Origin: Selenomonas sp963544755
GTDB taxonomy: Bacteria > Bacillota > Negativicutes > Selenomonadales > Selenomonadaceae
DNA length: 64,000 nt
Assembly: GCA_963544755.1 (NCBI GenBank)
Contig: CAUUGH010000001.1
Coordinates: 1 to 64,000, forward strand
Direction: 5' to 3'
The notes under the pieces were generated by a model. It was given only the letters and a program-made list of their open reading frames with translations. It was not told where the DNA came from and ran no database searches. Both the position numbers and the translations under genes were made by a program. Position 1 is the first letter of the stretch. Every line of letters starts with the position of its first letter. This document shows positions 26,451-35,889 of the stretch, piece after piece.

Positions 26451-26794
26451 TAGCAACAAAAATGACGTACCGAATATATGATCTTTTAGTCGGCTTTTTA
26501 AAGTACGCGCTTTTATCGCCAAACAGTTTTACCTCATTGTAGCCAAGAAAAAACGCTTTGCCAAGTCTTTTTTACTATGATGGCGCCATGTATGATAGAC
26601 TGTGCATCTTTTTACAGTGCGAGGGGAAAATTTCTCTTAATTTTCATAAATGCACCAGCTTCCTTTAAGATTATTCGCTAAATTTTCGATGAATAATATA
26701 TAATGAGGTTTTTATTGTCTTTTGTTGCTATAAAGAAAGCGCGGATTTTCTTAGATTTTCGTGTGTTCTTTACGAAAAGGGGTTCACGATCGAT
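26451..26794. other. Long non-coding stretch between dapF and an unknown gene
   Basis: About 340 bp with no credible gene or RNA that I recognise. It contains a TATAAT (26699-26704) without a good -35; this may be the start site for the gene at 26795. Confidence 0.3.
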
Positions 26795-27451
26795 TTGCGT
26801 GACGTATACCGAGTATTGCTATGTTTAGTAAAAAGCAACGCTGAAGCGACACAAGAAACAAAAGACAGCTTGCTCAAGCTGATGATGCAGCAGCTTTCCG
26901 CTTTGCAAGAGCAAATGGCAGAAACGATAAAAAACGATTCCAAAAATGGTCTGGATAATGCAAGTTTCCAATTTGGTACGGCGAAGATGCCACAAGAAGC
27001 CGACGCTAAAGAAGATAATGCCGGCGCTGCTTTGAGTATGTCGTATTTGATCGCCACGGGCGGCTCTTTACCGCCGCTAAAAACAGAAGGCGAAGTGCTT
27101 GCTAAAACAGTTTTTGCCGAAAAAACGCAATTTATCGCCAACCGTATGCTCTATGATTTCAATGATGTGCCGGAGTCGTCACCTACCTTTCCGCTAGTAC
27201 ATCCGTCGATGATTGCAAGCGGCAGAAAAGCCGGCTCCTCCTTGCGCCTAGACATCACGCATCTTCGCGCCTTGCAAGCTTATGCGCCGAAAGCATCCGC
27301 CGATGAAGCGCAGCCGTCTGCAAAAGAAGCGGCAGCGATAGAGCCATCTGCTGCAAACAGCGCTCGCGAGGCTCTAAATCCTGCTTTTGAGCAAAACATT
27401 CATCCTAAGCCGCCGCTACATGATCATAAAAGTGTCAATATTCGCGCTTAG
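26795..27451 (+). CDS. Unrecognised protein with Ala/Glu/Pro-rich tail
   Basis: 218 residues from a TTG (AAAAGGGG SD about 13 nt upstream, rather far). Residues 15-60 are predicted amphipathic helix (KLMMQQLSALQEQMAETIKN); the middle has few secondary-structure clues; 165-218 is low-complexity Ala/Pro/Glu/Ser/His. No signal peptide or membrane segment. I do not recognise a family. Followed by its own terminator, so monocistronic. Confidence 0.6.
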   Translation: MRDVYRVLLCLVKSNAEATQETKDSLLKLMMQQLSALQEQMAETIKNDSKNGLDNASFQFGTAKMPQEADAKEDNAGAALSMSYLIATGGSLPPLKTEGEVLAKTVFAEKTQFIANRMLYDFNDVPESSPTFPLVHPSMIASGRKAGSSLRLDITHLRALQAYAPKASADEAQPSAKEAAAIEPSAANSAREALNPAFEQNIHPKPPLHDHKSVNIRA

Positions 27452-27472
27452 GAAGAAAGCTGTCGAACCAAC

Positions 27473-27510
27473 AAAAACCATTGCTGTCGAAAAGAAGCAA
27501 TGGTTTTTTT
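27473..27510 (+). terminator. Intrinsic terminator
   Basis: A 13-bp stem (AAAAACCATTGCT/AGCAATGGTTTTT) ending in T7, 20 nt after the unknown gene ending at 27451. Confidence 0.9.
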
Positions 27511-27546
27511 GTGATTTGTAGAAATTTTTTCTTATTTTTAGCTTTC

Positions 27547-27575
27547 TTGCGGTAATTTCTCAGATGGCGTATTAT
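27547..27575 (+). promoter_or_regulatory. Possible promoter upstream of the gene at 27723
   Basis: TTGCGG, 17-nt spacer, TATTAT. Half-match at -35 and 5/6 at -10. Confidence 0.35.
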
Positions 27576-27654
27576 AAAAAAGTAAGGAAACTGCTGCTAA
27601 AATGAAGTCGCCCGGCTTTTTGTATTTGCGCTTTTTATCGACAATAAGATAAAA

Positions 27655-27700
27655 ACGTAGCTGCGTGAAGATGGGCAGAGGAATTTATAAGTGATTTTCA
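27655..27700. repeat. Intergenic repeat, family A (inverted orientation)
   Basis: GTAGCTGCGTGAAGATGGGCAG is the reverse complement of the interior of the copy at 26397. It ends AATTTATAAGTGATTTTC, a degraded A end. Confidence 0.6.
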
Positions 27701-27722
27701 AGATAGAAGGGAGGGCTTTTAC

Positions 27723-28670
27723 ATGGCGGTTGTAAGACCGAGTATGCCACAAGCACCGATGCCGCCTGTCGTGCCGGGATTTAACGACACTAATGAAGCG
27801 ATAGGAGAGATTAAAGACTTTAGCGCGTCAGGCAAAGAAGTGATAGAAGGCGTACAAGAAAGAGCAGCAAGCGCAGTAAAAGAAGGTGAAGAAAGGGCGG
27901 CAAATGCACGCGCCGCCGGTGAAAAGCTCATGGGTACGCCTGTGCAGCAAACGACGAACGAAGAGGTAGACTCTAGTGATAGCGCACCGAAACGATCAGA
28001 TAAGATGCTTCCTGATATGGCGGCGACGGATGCTATAAAAAGCCAAGCGACAGTAAAAGATCATGCCAACTCGCCGCAAGCGGCGCAGACACTATCAAAA
28101 GAGCAGCAGAGTATGCCTAAGGGCGAAACGCTCGTAAAAAGCTCTCTTTCTTCAAAAGATGAAGAGCCTGCAGGATTTGACATGATGCATTTAGCATTTA
28201 TCGCTTTTTTTTGTGCCGGTTGTGCCGGGGTGCTTTTTTATCTGTTTTTACAGCGCAAAAAAGATGCGTCAACGTCAAAAATGCGTGCTGCACGAGAAGC
28301 TGAACTGCTAAAAGAGCTTGCAACGATCCGTGCCGCACGCGAAAAACGAGAAGCCGAGCGCAGTGCATCGGCAGTAAGCGCAGGTCTTTTGACTATAGCC
28401 GGAAGAGGCGATGACAAATATACGCCGCCAAAGAATGCTCGCGATGCCACGCGCGAAGATAGAAAAGGCGCAGCAGCGGATTCAGGCACGTTTGTACCTG
28501 CGCCTATCTTAGAAGCACTCGCCGCCTTTCGGCAAGCAAGCCGGATCCTAGATAGTACAGCTGGTATCCAAGCGACAGAAGAAGCGAAAAAAGCTGAACG
28601 CATTGCAACAGCTCGTAAAGAGCGCGAGCCTAAAGAAAAAGAAAGCAGCGGTTTTGAAGTACGCATATAG
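27723..28670 (+). CDS. Single-pass membrane protein with disordered ends, function unknown
   Basis: 315 residues. About 1-150 is Pro/Ala/Lys/Glu-rich and probably disordered with short helices; 155-180 is one hydrophobic membrane segment (HLAFIAFFCAGCAGVLFYLFL) followed by basic QRKK; 185-225 is a charged Arg/Glu/Ala coiled coil; the tail is highly charged. The positive-inside rule suggests an N-out topology without a cleaved signal. SD GGGAGGGC. Next gene is serS 82 nt downstream with its own -10. Confidence 0.65.
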   Translation: MAVVRPSMPQAPMPPVVPGFNDTNEAIGEIKDFSASGKEVIEGVQERAASAVKEGEERAANARAAGEKLMGTPVQQTTNEEVDSSDSAPKRSDKMLPDMAATDAIKSQATVKDHANSPQAAQTLSKEQQSMPKGETLVKSSLSSKDEEPAGFDMMHLAFIAFFCAGCAGVLFYLFLQRKKDASTSKMRAAREAELLKELATIRAAREKREAERSASAVSAGLLTIAGRGDDKYTPPKNARDATREDRKGAAADSGTFVPAPILEALAAFRQASRILDSTAGIQATEEAKKAERIATARKEREPKEKESSGFEVRI

Positions 28671-28697
28671 AAGCGTTTTACCGCCGCCGCCTCGCTA

Positions 28698-28706
28698 TGC
28701 TATAAT
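28698..28706 (+). promoter_or_regulatory. Extended -10 element for serS-alr
   Basis: TGCTATAAT, a perfect extended -10; only a weak -35 (TTTACC, 18 nt). About 46 nt before the serS ATG. The leader is too short for a T-box. Confidence 0.5.
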
Positions 28707-28752
28707 GATACAAAATAAGGCAGATATTTCTTGCTGCTAGGAGGATATTTTC

Positions 28753-30030
28753 ATGTTAGACATAAAATTTGTAAGAGATCATATTGACGAAGTACAGGCG
28801 ATGCTTGAAAAACGCGCTAACTCGTTAAAGCTCGACGGCTTTCACGAGTTAGAAGAAAAGCGCCGTAAGCTTTTACAAGAAGCAGAAGAGCTAAAGGCGC
28901 AACGTAACAGCGTTTCTAAAGAGATCGGCAGGAAAAAGCAGCAAGGAGAAGATGTCGAAGCGATCACCGCTAAGATGCGAGAAGTAGGCGAAAAGATCCA
29001 CGCATTAGATGTTAAGCGGCGAAAAACAGAAGAAAAGCTGCAAGATATTCTCTTAAATATTCCGAATATGCCAAAAGATGATGTCCCCATCGGTAAAGAC
29101 GATACAGAAAACCATGAAGTGCGCCGCCATGGCAAGACACCGACATTTAGCTTTGAGCCGAAAGCACATTGGGATCTCGGCAGAGATCTTGACATTTTAG
29201 ATGCCGAGCGTGCGGCAAAAGTCACCGGTGCACGCTTTACCTTCTACAAAGGCTTAGGCGCAAGACTTGAACGCGCTTGTATCAATTTCATGATGGATCT
29301 GCACGCGACAAAGCACGGCTACAAGGAAATGCTTGCTCCCTACATCGCCAATGAAGAGAGCATGATCGGCACGGGGCAGCTGCCCAAATTTGCAGCAGAT
29401 ATGTTTAAGCTGGCAGGGCTTGACTATTACCTGGTGCCGACCGCAGAAGTGCCGACGACGAACTACCACCGTGACGAAATATTAGATGCCAATATACTTC
29501 CTGAATGTTATACAAGCTATACGGCGTGTTTTCGTGCCGAAGCCGGCAGCGCAGGACGCGATACACGCGGTCTTATTCGCCAACACCAGTTTAACAAAGT
29601 GGAGCTTATCAAATTTACAAAGCCCGAAGAATCTTGGCAAGAATTAGAAAGCATGGTCGATGCGGCAGAAGATGTGCTGCGCCTTTTAGAGCTTTCCTAC
29701 CGCGTCGTGCTGCTTTGTACGGGCGATATGGGCTTTAGCTCTGCTAAAACCTACGACATCGAAGTGTGGATGCCGGCACAAAATACCTATCGCGAGATCT
29801 CTTCATGCTCGAACTGTCTTGATTACCAAGCGCGCCGTGCTAATATCAGGTTTCGTCGCGCACCAAAGGAAAAGCCGGAATTTTGCCACACGCTAAACGG
29901 CTCAGGGCTTGCCGTTGGACGCACGGTCGCTGCAATTTTAGAAAACTATCAGCAAGAAGACGGCTCTGTGCGTATACCTAAAGCGCTTTGTCCCTACATG
30001 AGCGGCGTAGAGATAATCGAAAAGCCATAA
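28753..30030 (+). CDS. serS: Seryl-tRNA synthetase
   Basis: 425 residues, standard length. N-terminal long antiparallel coiled coil (about 30-100) that grips tRNA-Ser, then the class II catalytic core: motif 2 around CFRAEAGSAGRDTRGLIRQH and motif 3 near GSGLAVGRTVAAILENYQ. Charges tRNA-Ser and tRNA-Sec. SD AGGAGGATAT. 23 nt before alr, co-transcribed. Confidence 0.98.
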   Translation: MLDIKFVRDHIDEVQAMLEKRANSLKLDGFHELEEKRRKLLQEAEELKAQRNSVSKEIGRKKQQGEDVEAITAKMREVGEKIHALDVKRRKTEEKLQDILLNIPNMPKDDVPIGKDDTENHEVRRHGKTPTFSFEPKAHWDLGRDLDILDAERAAKVTGARFTFYKGLGARLERACINFMMDLHATKHGYKEMLAPYIANEESMIGTGQLPKFAADMFKLAGLDYYLVPTAEVPTTNYHRDEILDANILPECYTSYTACFRAEAGSAGRDTRGLIRQHQFNKVELIKFTKPEESWQELESMVDAAEDVLRLLELSYRVVLLCTGDMGFSSAKTYDIEVWMPAQNTYREISSCSNCLDYQARRANIRFRRAPKEKPEFCHTLNGSGLAVGRTVAAILENYQQEDGSVRIPKALCPYMSGVEIIEKP

Positions 30031-30053
30031 GGCTTTTATGAGGTGATGTCTTT

Positions 30054-31172
30054 ATGAACAATCGTGCCGTTTGGGCAGAAATCGATCTTGGGGCGATTCG
30101 GCATAACTACAAAACGATCCGCCGTTTTATGAAAAAAGGCGCGAAACTTTGCGCTGTCGTCAAGGCGAATGCCTACGGTCACGGCGCTGTCGCCATCGCT
30201 AAAGAAGCTATTGCAGCAGGTGCTGATTACCTTGCGGTCGCTGCACTCTCGGAAGCAGCCGAGCTTCGCCGCGCCGGCTTTTTGGTGCCAATACTCATCT
30301 TAGGGCTTATCGATCCCAAAGAAGCCATGGAAGCTATTTTTTTAGACGTAGTGCAGACAGTCGCCGATCATAAACTTGCTAAAGCTATATCTATCGCAGC
30401 CGTCCAGCAAAACAAAACGGCAAAACTGCATCTTGCCATCGACACGGGCATGGGGCGCATCGGCTGCAAGCCAAAAGACGCACCCACTTTAGCCTTAGCC
30501 ATCTCATCTATGGCAAACATCAAGCTAGAAGGCGCGTTTTCCCACTTTGCCATGGCAGACATTGAGGACAAAACCCACGCTAATGAGCAGCTTGCGCTTT
30601 TTTGCCAAGCCGTAAAAGCCATCGAAGAAGCAGGCGTTCACCTTAGCATTAGACACATCGCCGAAAGCGCAGCGATCCTTGAAATGCCTGACGCGCATCT
30701 TGACATGGTACGCGCCGGTATCATCCAATACGGTATGTATCCAAGCGCGACAGTCGCCGCCGCCGCCGATCAAAAATCTAAGCTTCGTCCGGCAATGACG
30801 CTAAAGGCTAAAATCCTTTTTGTAAAAAACGTACCAAAAGGCACCGCCATCGGCTACGGCTGCACTTTTTACACACAGCGTCCGAGCCGTATCGCGACGC
30901 TGCCGCTTGGTTATGCTGACGGCTACTTGCGTAGTCTTTCGGGTAAAGCACACGTTGAAATTAAAGGGCAAAAAGCTCCGATCATCGGTCGCATATGTAT
31001 GGATCAGTGCATGATAGATGTTACAGACATCGAAGATGCCGCAATCGGCAGCGAAGTCACATTATTTGGCTCACCGACGCTAACGATCGACACCTTCGCC
31101 GCCTGGCTCGGTACGATAAACTACGAGCCGCCTTGCCTCATCGCTGCACGCGTGCCGCGTATTTTTGTGTAA
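30054..31172 (+). CDS. alr: Alanine racemase
   Basis: 372 residues, PLP-dependent racemase providing D-Ala for peptidoglycan. PLP lysine K37 in VVKANAYGHG; catalytic Tyr in AIGYGCTF; C-terminal beta domain with IIGRICMDQCMIDVTD. The last codons and the TAA fall at the edge of a family-B repeat (GTGTAAAAACACGC). Confidence 0.97.
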   Translation: MNNRAVWAEIDLGAIRHNYKTIRRFMKKGAKLCAVVKANAYGHGAVAIAKEAIAAGADYLAVAALSEAAELRRAGFLVPILILGLIDPKEAMEAIFLDVVQTVADHKLAKAISIAAVQQNKTAKLHLAIDTGMGRIGCKPKDAPTLALAISSMANIKLEGAFSHFAMADIEDKTHANEQLALFCQAVKAIEEAGVHLSIRHIAESAAILEMPDAHLDMVRAGIIQYGMYPSATVAAAADQKSKLRPAMTLKAKILFVKNVPKGTAIGYGCTFYTQRPSRIATLPLGYADGYLRSLSGKAHVEIKGQKAPIIGRICMDQCMIDVTDIEDAAIGSEVTLFGSPTLTIDTFAAWLGTINYEPPCLIAARVPRIFV

Positions 31173-31246
31173 AAACACGCACTTACACGAAACCTTGCCA
31201 ATCAGTCTTAGCCTTTTGCTTGACTTCTTGGGGCTTCATAGTAAAA
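31169..31246. repeat. Intergenic palindromic repeat, family B
   Basis: Reads GTAAAAACACGCACTTACAC, then GAAACCTTGCCAATCAGTC, GCTTGACTTCTTGGGGCTTC, ATAGTAAA; reverse-oriented relative to the copies at 11.9 kb. It contains the alr stop codon. Confidence 0.75.
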
Positions 31247-31261
31247 AGCACGATAAAGCAT

Positions 31262-31306
31262 CTAAATAAAAAGCCGCGCGTTAAAAACGCGCGGCTTTTT
31301 ATTTAG
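31262..31306. terminator. Bidirectional intrinsic terminator
   Basis: A perfect 21-bp stem around AAAGCCGCGCGTT/AACGCGCGGCTTT with flanking A/T runs, between convergent alr and a small minus-strand gene. Confidence 0.93.
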
Positions 31307-31329
31307 CGCGAACGACGCTTTAGAAGCGA

Positions 31330-31560
31330 TCAGACGGCTTTTCGTTCGCTTAACTTTTCATGTGAGATGCGACGAATACGTTCAAAGGGGATACCGTGAA
31401 AAATATAACGCAAATCCAAATAGCCATCTGCTAGCCTAAACGAAACACGCCTTAGCGTGCGACCTTTTGAATGTCTTTGGATTTTACGGATGTAGCGCTC
31501 TATTTCTTTGGCAGAAAGGGCACCGCTCTCGATGATAACGGTGACATTATCGATCATCAT
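31330..31560 (-). CDS. Small basic protein of unknown function
   Basis: 76 residues. The ATG at 31560 is chosen because GGAGGG lies 6 nt upstream; an in-frame extension to 31605 would add 15 residues and include the SD itself. Sequence begins MMIDNVTVIIESG and is rich in Arg/Lys and Ile, with a likely beta-alpha-beta pattern (VTVIIES, EIERYIRKIQRHS, RRVSFRLADGYLDLRYI). No family recognised. Confidence 0.7.
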   Translation of the reverse strand: MMIDNVTVIIESGALSAKEIERYIRKIQRHSKGRTLRRVSFRLADGYLDLRYIFHGIPFERIRRISHEKLSERKAV

Positions 31561-31743
31561 AAAAATCCCTCCAGCGGTGTTGTAACCGTGTTCAAGTCTT
31601 TGCAAAGCACAAAGGCTCTATAAAATTAACAATACTCCGCTTATTATACAGATATCAGAGCAAAATTGCAAGAGCAGCACGAATTTCATTTTGTGCACTT
31701 CGTATAGACAATGCTTCTTTTGTAAGAAGCAAAGGAAAATTTC

Positions 31744-31772
31744 TTGAAGAAGCTGCTTCTTTGTGCGATAAT
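31744..31772 (+). promoter_or_regulatory. Promoter upstream of the acyltransferase gene
   Basis: TTGAAG, 17-nt spacer, GATAAT preceded by TGC (extended -10). Ends 27 nt before the ATG. Confidence 0.5.
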
Positions 31773-31799
31773 GAAAAACAAGCAAAGGATGGTGAATCT

Positions 31800-33650
31800 A
31801 TGGCAGACTATATTGGCAGTAAGTCAGCAGAGCGGATTCAAGGTCTGGATGCTCTGCGTACATTAGCGATTGTTTGTGTTACATTGTTTCATATGTTTCC
31901 CGATGTGGTAAAAGGAGGATACCTCGGGGTATCCTTGTTTTTTGTTTTGACGGGGTATTTGCTCGCCTATACGACGGAAAAAGAGCGTCTGGCGGGTAAT
32001 TTTTCCATCACACGTTATTTTTTGAAGCGTTTTTGGCGTATTTATCCGCCGCTTCTTGTCATGCTTTTTGTGACGCTTGGCGTATATTCTTTTTTCTTGC
32101 CGGAGTTGGTGCAAGATGTGCGCGAGGAAGTCATCTCTATAGTCTTTGGCTATAACAACTGGTGGCAGATCGCCGGGCACGCCGATTATTTTGCCAGAAT
32201 CGCTTATGCGTCGCCCTTTACGCATCTTTGGTTCATGGGCATTGAGTTACAATATGCGTTTTTTGTCTGGCCGCTGCTTTTTCTTTTTTACATCAGCATA
32301 TTTCATTGGGCAGGAAAAGGTGCAAGCGTTGCATTGGTCGCTTTGTTTGGCTTAGGTGCTTCGTCTTTCATGCCGCTTTCTTATTTTGTGGGTGTTGATC
32401 TAACGCGGCTTTACTACGGCACAGATACGCGCATCTTTGAGCTTTTTTTAGGTGCGGCGATGGGACTTTGGCGTGCAGGGGTTCGTAAAAGGAGCGCTTT
32501 AGAAAAGCCATATTCTCTTTATCAAGAGGCGATAGAGTTTGTCGGCTTTGAGATTTTACTTGTCGTCGTAGTGTTTGCAAGCATCGTTTTAGATGGTTCG
32601 CAGCCTTTTTTATATAATGGCGGTATGCTTTTCGTAACGCTCATATTTTGTCTTTTGCTTGCTCTTACAGCGTCTTATAATATGTCGATCGGTAAATTTC
32701 TTGATGCCGGTTTATTTCGTTGGCTAGGAAAAAGAAGTTATGGCATTTACCTTTGGCAGTATCCTGTTATCTTTTTCTTTGAGCAAAAAGGTTTAGATAC
32801 TATCGCTTATGCGTCGGCTCTTGAGATCGCTGTTATCGTAATTTTAGCGATGTGGACAGAAGCCTTGACAAAGAGCATCGGGCGGCGCAAATTGCCGAGC
32901 ATTGGCAATCGTCTTGTCTATGTGCAGGGCGCGTTTTTTCTCGCCTTTACTTTAGGGGGCATCTTTTTGATGGGCTTTGGCTGTAAGGGGCTTGCTGCGC
33001 CCTCAGGTCATAAAGAGGACGCACGGGCAGAGCTTACGGCGCGTCTTTTGAAAAATGCAGAAAATTTAAAGCAGCAAAAAGAAGCAGCCGCTAAAGAGGC
33101 GAAAAATAAAGCGCCGCAAGATAAAGTGCCAAAGCTTGCGACGGCAAATCTTTCCGGCATTTCCTGCATCGGCGATTCGGTCATGCTCGCAGCGGCAGAG
33201 GATTTACAAACCGTGCTGCCCTCTTGTACGGTAGATGCTGAAATCTCGCGCTATGTAGGAGGCGGCATCGAAGCGGCACAGGAGCTAAAAGCAAAAGGTC
33301 GCTTAGGAAGCGTCGTTGTCGTCGCTCTCGGTACGAATGGACCAATTGCCGATGGCGAACGCTACATAGAGCAGACACAGGCGCTTCTCGCTCTTTTGGG
33401 CACAAAGCGCCAGATCTTTTGGGTCAATATCTACGCGCCGCATCTTTCGTGGCAGGATACTAATAATGCCTATATCCAAAAGCTGGCAACAGAGCGAAAA
33501 AATGTATGCGTGATCGACTGGCACAGCCTTGTGGCAAGCCATCCGGAATGGCTCTCAGAAGATGGTGTACACCCAAATGAAGAAGGAACAGAGCATTATG
33601 CTAAACTAGTGCGCGATACGCTAGCTGATAGCTTGGCAAAAAAAATGTGA
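31800..33650 (+). CDS. OatA-like peptidoglycan/cell-surface O-acetyltransferase
   Basis: 616 residues from the ATG at 31800 (AAAGGA 10 nt upstream). An N-terminal acyltransferase-3 domain with about 10-11 membrane helices (IQGLDALRTLAIVCVTLFHMF, GGYLGVSLFFVLTGYLLA; His in FHMF), then a Lys/Ala linker (about 420-455) and an extracytoplasmic SGNH hydrolase domain with GDSVML (nucleophile Ser) and DGVHPNEEGTEHY (Asp-His). Matches the two-domain OatA layout that O-acetylates MurNAc; LPS or other glycans are alternative substrates in a diderm. Confidence 0.9.
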   Translation: MADYIGSKSAERIQGLDALRTLAIVCVTLFHMFPDVVKGGYLGVSLFFVLTGYLLAYTTEKERLAGNFSITRYFLKRFWRIYPPLLVMLFVTLGVYSFFLPELVQDVREEVISIVFGYNNWWQIAGHADYFARIAYASPFTHLWFMGIELQYAFFVWPLLFLFYISIFHWAGKGASVALVALFGLGASSFMPLSYFVGVDLTRLYYGTDTRIFELFLGAAMGLWRAGVRKRSALEKPYSLYQEAIEFVGFEILLVVVVFASIVLDGSQPFLYNGGMLFVTLIFCLLLALTASYNMSIGKFLDAGLFRWLGKRSYGIYLWQYPVIFFFEQKGLDTIAYASALEIAVIVILAMWTEALTKSIGRRKLPSIGNRLVYVQGAFFLAFTLGGIFLMGFGCKGLAAPSGHKEDARAELTARLLKNAENLKQQKEAAAKEAKNKAPQDKVPKLATANLSGISCIGDSVMLAAAEDLQTVLPSCTVDAEISRYVGGGIEAAQELKAKGRLGSVVVVALGTNGPIADGERYIEQTQALLALLGTKRQIFWVNIYAPHLSWQDTNNAYIQKLATERKNVCVIDWHSLVASHPEWLSEDGVHPNEEGTEHYAKLVRDTLADSLAKKM

Positions 33651-33710
33651 AAATGTTGCGCGTATCTTGTTTTATGATGTTATGAAAGAAAAAGCTAAGG
33701 AGTTTTCAAC

Positions 33711-35723
33711 TTGAACGCGAAAGACAAAAAAGAGCGCGTAAAAAAGCGCAAAGGGCGCGTCAGTGACAATGTGCAGATCACGGTGCTGCTTGTTTTGGGC
33801 GTGTTCTTTTTGACGCTTTGCCGCTATGGTTGGATACAGATAGTCCAAGGTGCCGAGATGGCAGAGCGTGTGCGTATGCAGTCAGGCGAAGAGCGCGTGG
33901 CGCAATCGCTGCGCGGTGCGATTGTAGATAAAAACGGCAGAGAGCTCGCCGTCTCTTCAATGACGCAATCGCTTTTTATCGATCCGAGCAATGTAAAAGA
34001 TCCTAGCCAACTTGCCTTAGATCTTGGGCCAATCGTGGGACTTAGAGAAACAGACATTCTTGAAGCTATCGCTCAAGGCGGCGGCTTCGTCTGGCTAAAG
34101 CGGCGCATGGAGCCGGAAATGTCTGATGCCGTAAAAAAGCTCATGCAAGAAAAATCTTACAGTGATTGTCTTGGCTTTCGCGACGAGGCAAAACGCTACT
34201 ATCCAAACGATGTTTTAGCCGCTAACGTCTTAGGCTTTGTCGGTACGGACGATATGGGACTAGACGGTATAGAGCAGCAATTTGACAGCCTTATGAAAGG
34301 CGTCGAAGAAGAAAGCTTCATTTTGACTGATATGAAAAGCCGCCCGATCTTAAGCTCGCTGTTTAAAGAAGATGTCTACGCAGGTGATCGCTGCAAAAAA
34401 GTGACGCTGACACTAGATAGCAACATCCAATTTATCGTCGAGCAAGAGCTTGATCGCGCGATGGCGGCAAACGCGCCGCAGCACGCGACGGCGATTGTCA
34501 TGGATCCAAAGACGGGCGATATACTAGCTCTGGCGATGCGCCCTTCTTATAATCCGAACGAATTTGCCAAATATTCCGGCGAAACGTGGAAAAACCTCGC
34601 CGTTTCTTCGATTTATGAACCCGGCTCGACCTTTAAATCCATCGTAGCAGGTGCCGCGCTTGAAGAAAATCTCGTCACGCCAAATCAACTTTTTATCGAT
34701 CCGGGCTACGTCATGGTTTCCGGCAGACGCATACAAAACTGGAACGGCGAGAGCTTTGGCACGGTGACTTTTACCGATGTAGTAAAAAACTCTCTTAACA
34801 CAGGCTTTGCGCTCGTCGGTCTTGATCTCGGCGCAAATCGGCTGACGCATTATGCCGAGCTGTTTGGCTTTGGTGAGCCGACAGGCATAGAGCTGCCGGC
34901 AGAAGAAAGCGGCATCCTTTTTGATCCGGAAAATATGCGCGAATCTGATATGGCGACGATGGCGATCGGTCACAGCATCGCCGTAACACCGCTGCAACTT
35001 GTGACGGCGATGGCAGCGATTGCAAACGACGGTATTTTGCTAAAGCCGCATATTGTAAAGAAGATTCATAACGCCGATGGTACACTTTACATGGAAACAA
35101 AACGCGATGAGGTGCGCCGCGTGCTCCAGTCAGCGACGACTAAGACGCTCGTCGGGCTGTTAGAGCAAGTTGTAAAGACAGGCGGCGGGCAAAAAGCGCA
35201 GGTCAAAGGCTACCGCATCGGCGGCAAGACAGGTACCGCGCAAAAGATTCGCCCGAACGGCGCCGGCTACATGGATGGACACTACATAGCCTCTTTTTGC
35301 GGCTTTGCACCAATCGACGATCCCAAAATCGTTGTATTAGTCATCTTAGACGACCCGACAGGCGGCAACTTCTACGGCGGGCAAATAGCAGCTCCCGTTG
35401 CAGGAGCCATCTTTGCACAAATCTTTCATTATCTTCACATAGAGCCATCAACCGATCCCTTCATAGAGATGGACGAAAAGCGCGCGAAGCTAAAAGAGCA
35501 AGCTTTGCCGGAAAAACAGCCGCAATTGCAAGATGTCGTGCCAAACGGCAAGGTCGTCATGCCCGATCTGGAAGGCATGACGATTCGAGAAGCCGCAGGA
35601 AAGCTTGCCGAAATCGGCGTAAGGCTTGCTGCAGAAGGCTCTGGCAGAGCCGAAGATCAAAGTGTGCCGGCCTACAGCATCATCGATCCAGGAGATACCG
35701 TTACAGTATTTTTTGCGCCGTAA
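33711..35723 (+). CDS. SpoVD/PBP2-like transpeptidase with C-terminal PASTA domain
   Basis: 670 residues. N-terminal basic tail and one membrane anchor (about 25-45), PBP dimer domain, then transpeptidase with STFK at 306-309, SLN at 361-363 and KTGT at 506-509; one PASTA domain at the end (about 605-670, MPDLEGMTIREAAGKLAEIG). TTG start 8 nt after AAGGAG. Such class B PBPs normally act in division or sporulation septa. Here the gene stands alone rather than in the division cluster. Confidence 0.93.
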   Translation: MNAKDKKERVKKRKGRVSDNVQITVLLVLGVFFLTLCRYGWIQIVQGAEMAERVRMQSGEERVAQSLRGAIVDKNGRELAVSSMTQSLFIDPSNVKDPSQLALDLGPIVGLRETDILEAIAQGGGFVWLKRRMEPEMSDAVKKLMQEKSYSDCLGFRDEAKRYYPNDVLAANVLGFVGTDDMGLDGIEQQFDSLMKGVEEESFILTDMKSRPILSSLFKEDVYAGDRCKKVTLTLDSNIQFIVEQELDRAMAANAPQHATAIVMDPKTGDILALAMRPSYNPNEFAKYSGETWKNLAVSSIYEPGSTFKSIVAGAALEENLVTPNQLFIDPGYVMVSGRRIQNWNGESFGTVTFTDVVKNSLNTGFALVGLDLGANRLTHYAELFGFGEPTGIELPAEESGILFDPENMRESDMATMAIGHSIAVTPLQLVTAMAAIANDGILLKPHIVKKIHNADGTLYMETKRDEVRRVLQSATTKTLVGLLEQVVKTGGGQKAQVKGYRIGGKTGTAQKIRPNGAGYMDGHYIASFCGFAPIDDPKIVVLVILDDPTGGNFYGGQIAAPVAGAIFAQIFHYLHIEPSTDPFIEMDEKRAKLKEQALPEKQPQLQDVVPNGKVVMPDLEGMTIREAAGKLAEIGVRLAAEGSGRAEDQSVPAYSIIDPGDTVTVFFAP

Positions 35724-35726
35724 AGA

Positions 35727-35792
35727 TAAACTACACGCCCTTACACGAAATACGGCAAAGCAGTCTGCGCCTTGCGACTTTAACTTTTCAGG
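35727..35792. repeat. Intergenic palindromic repeat, family B
   Basis: Starts ATAAACTACACGCCCTTACA, continues CGAAATACGGCAAAGCAGTC; begins 4 nt after the PBP gene stop. Confidence 0.65.
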
Positions 35793-35889
35793 AAAACTTT
35801 GTAAAAATACATATTAGGAAAAAAGCCATATTTGTGATAAAATATAATACAGTAACACACCGCAATTCGTTTTAGGAGGAACAACACGG

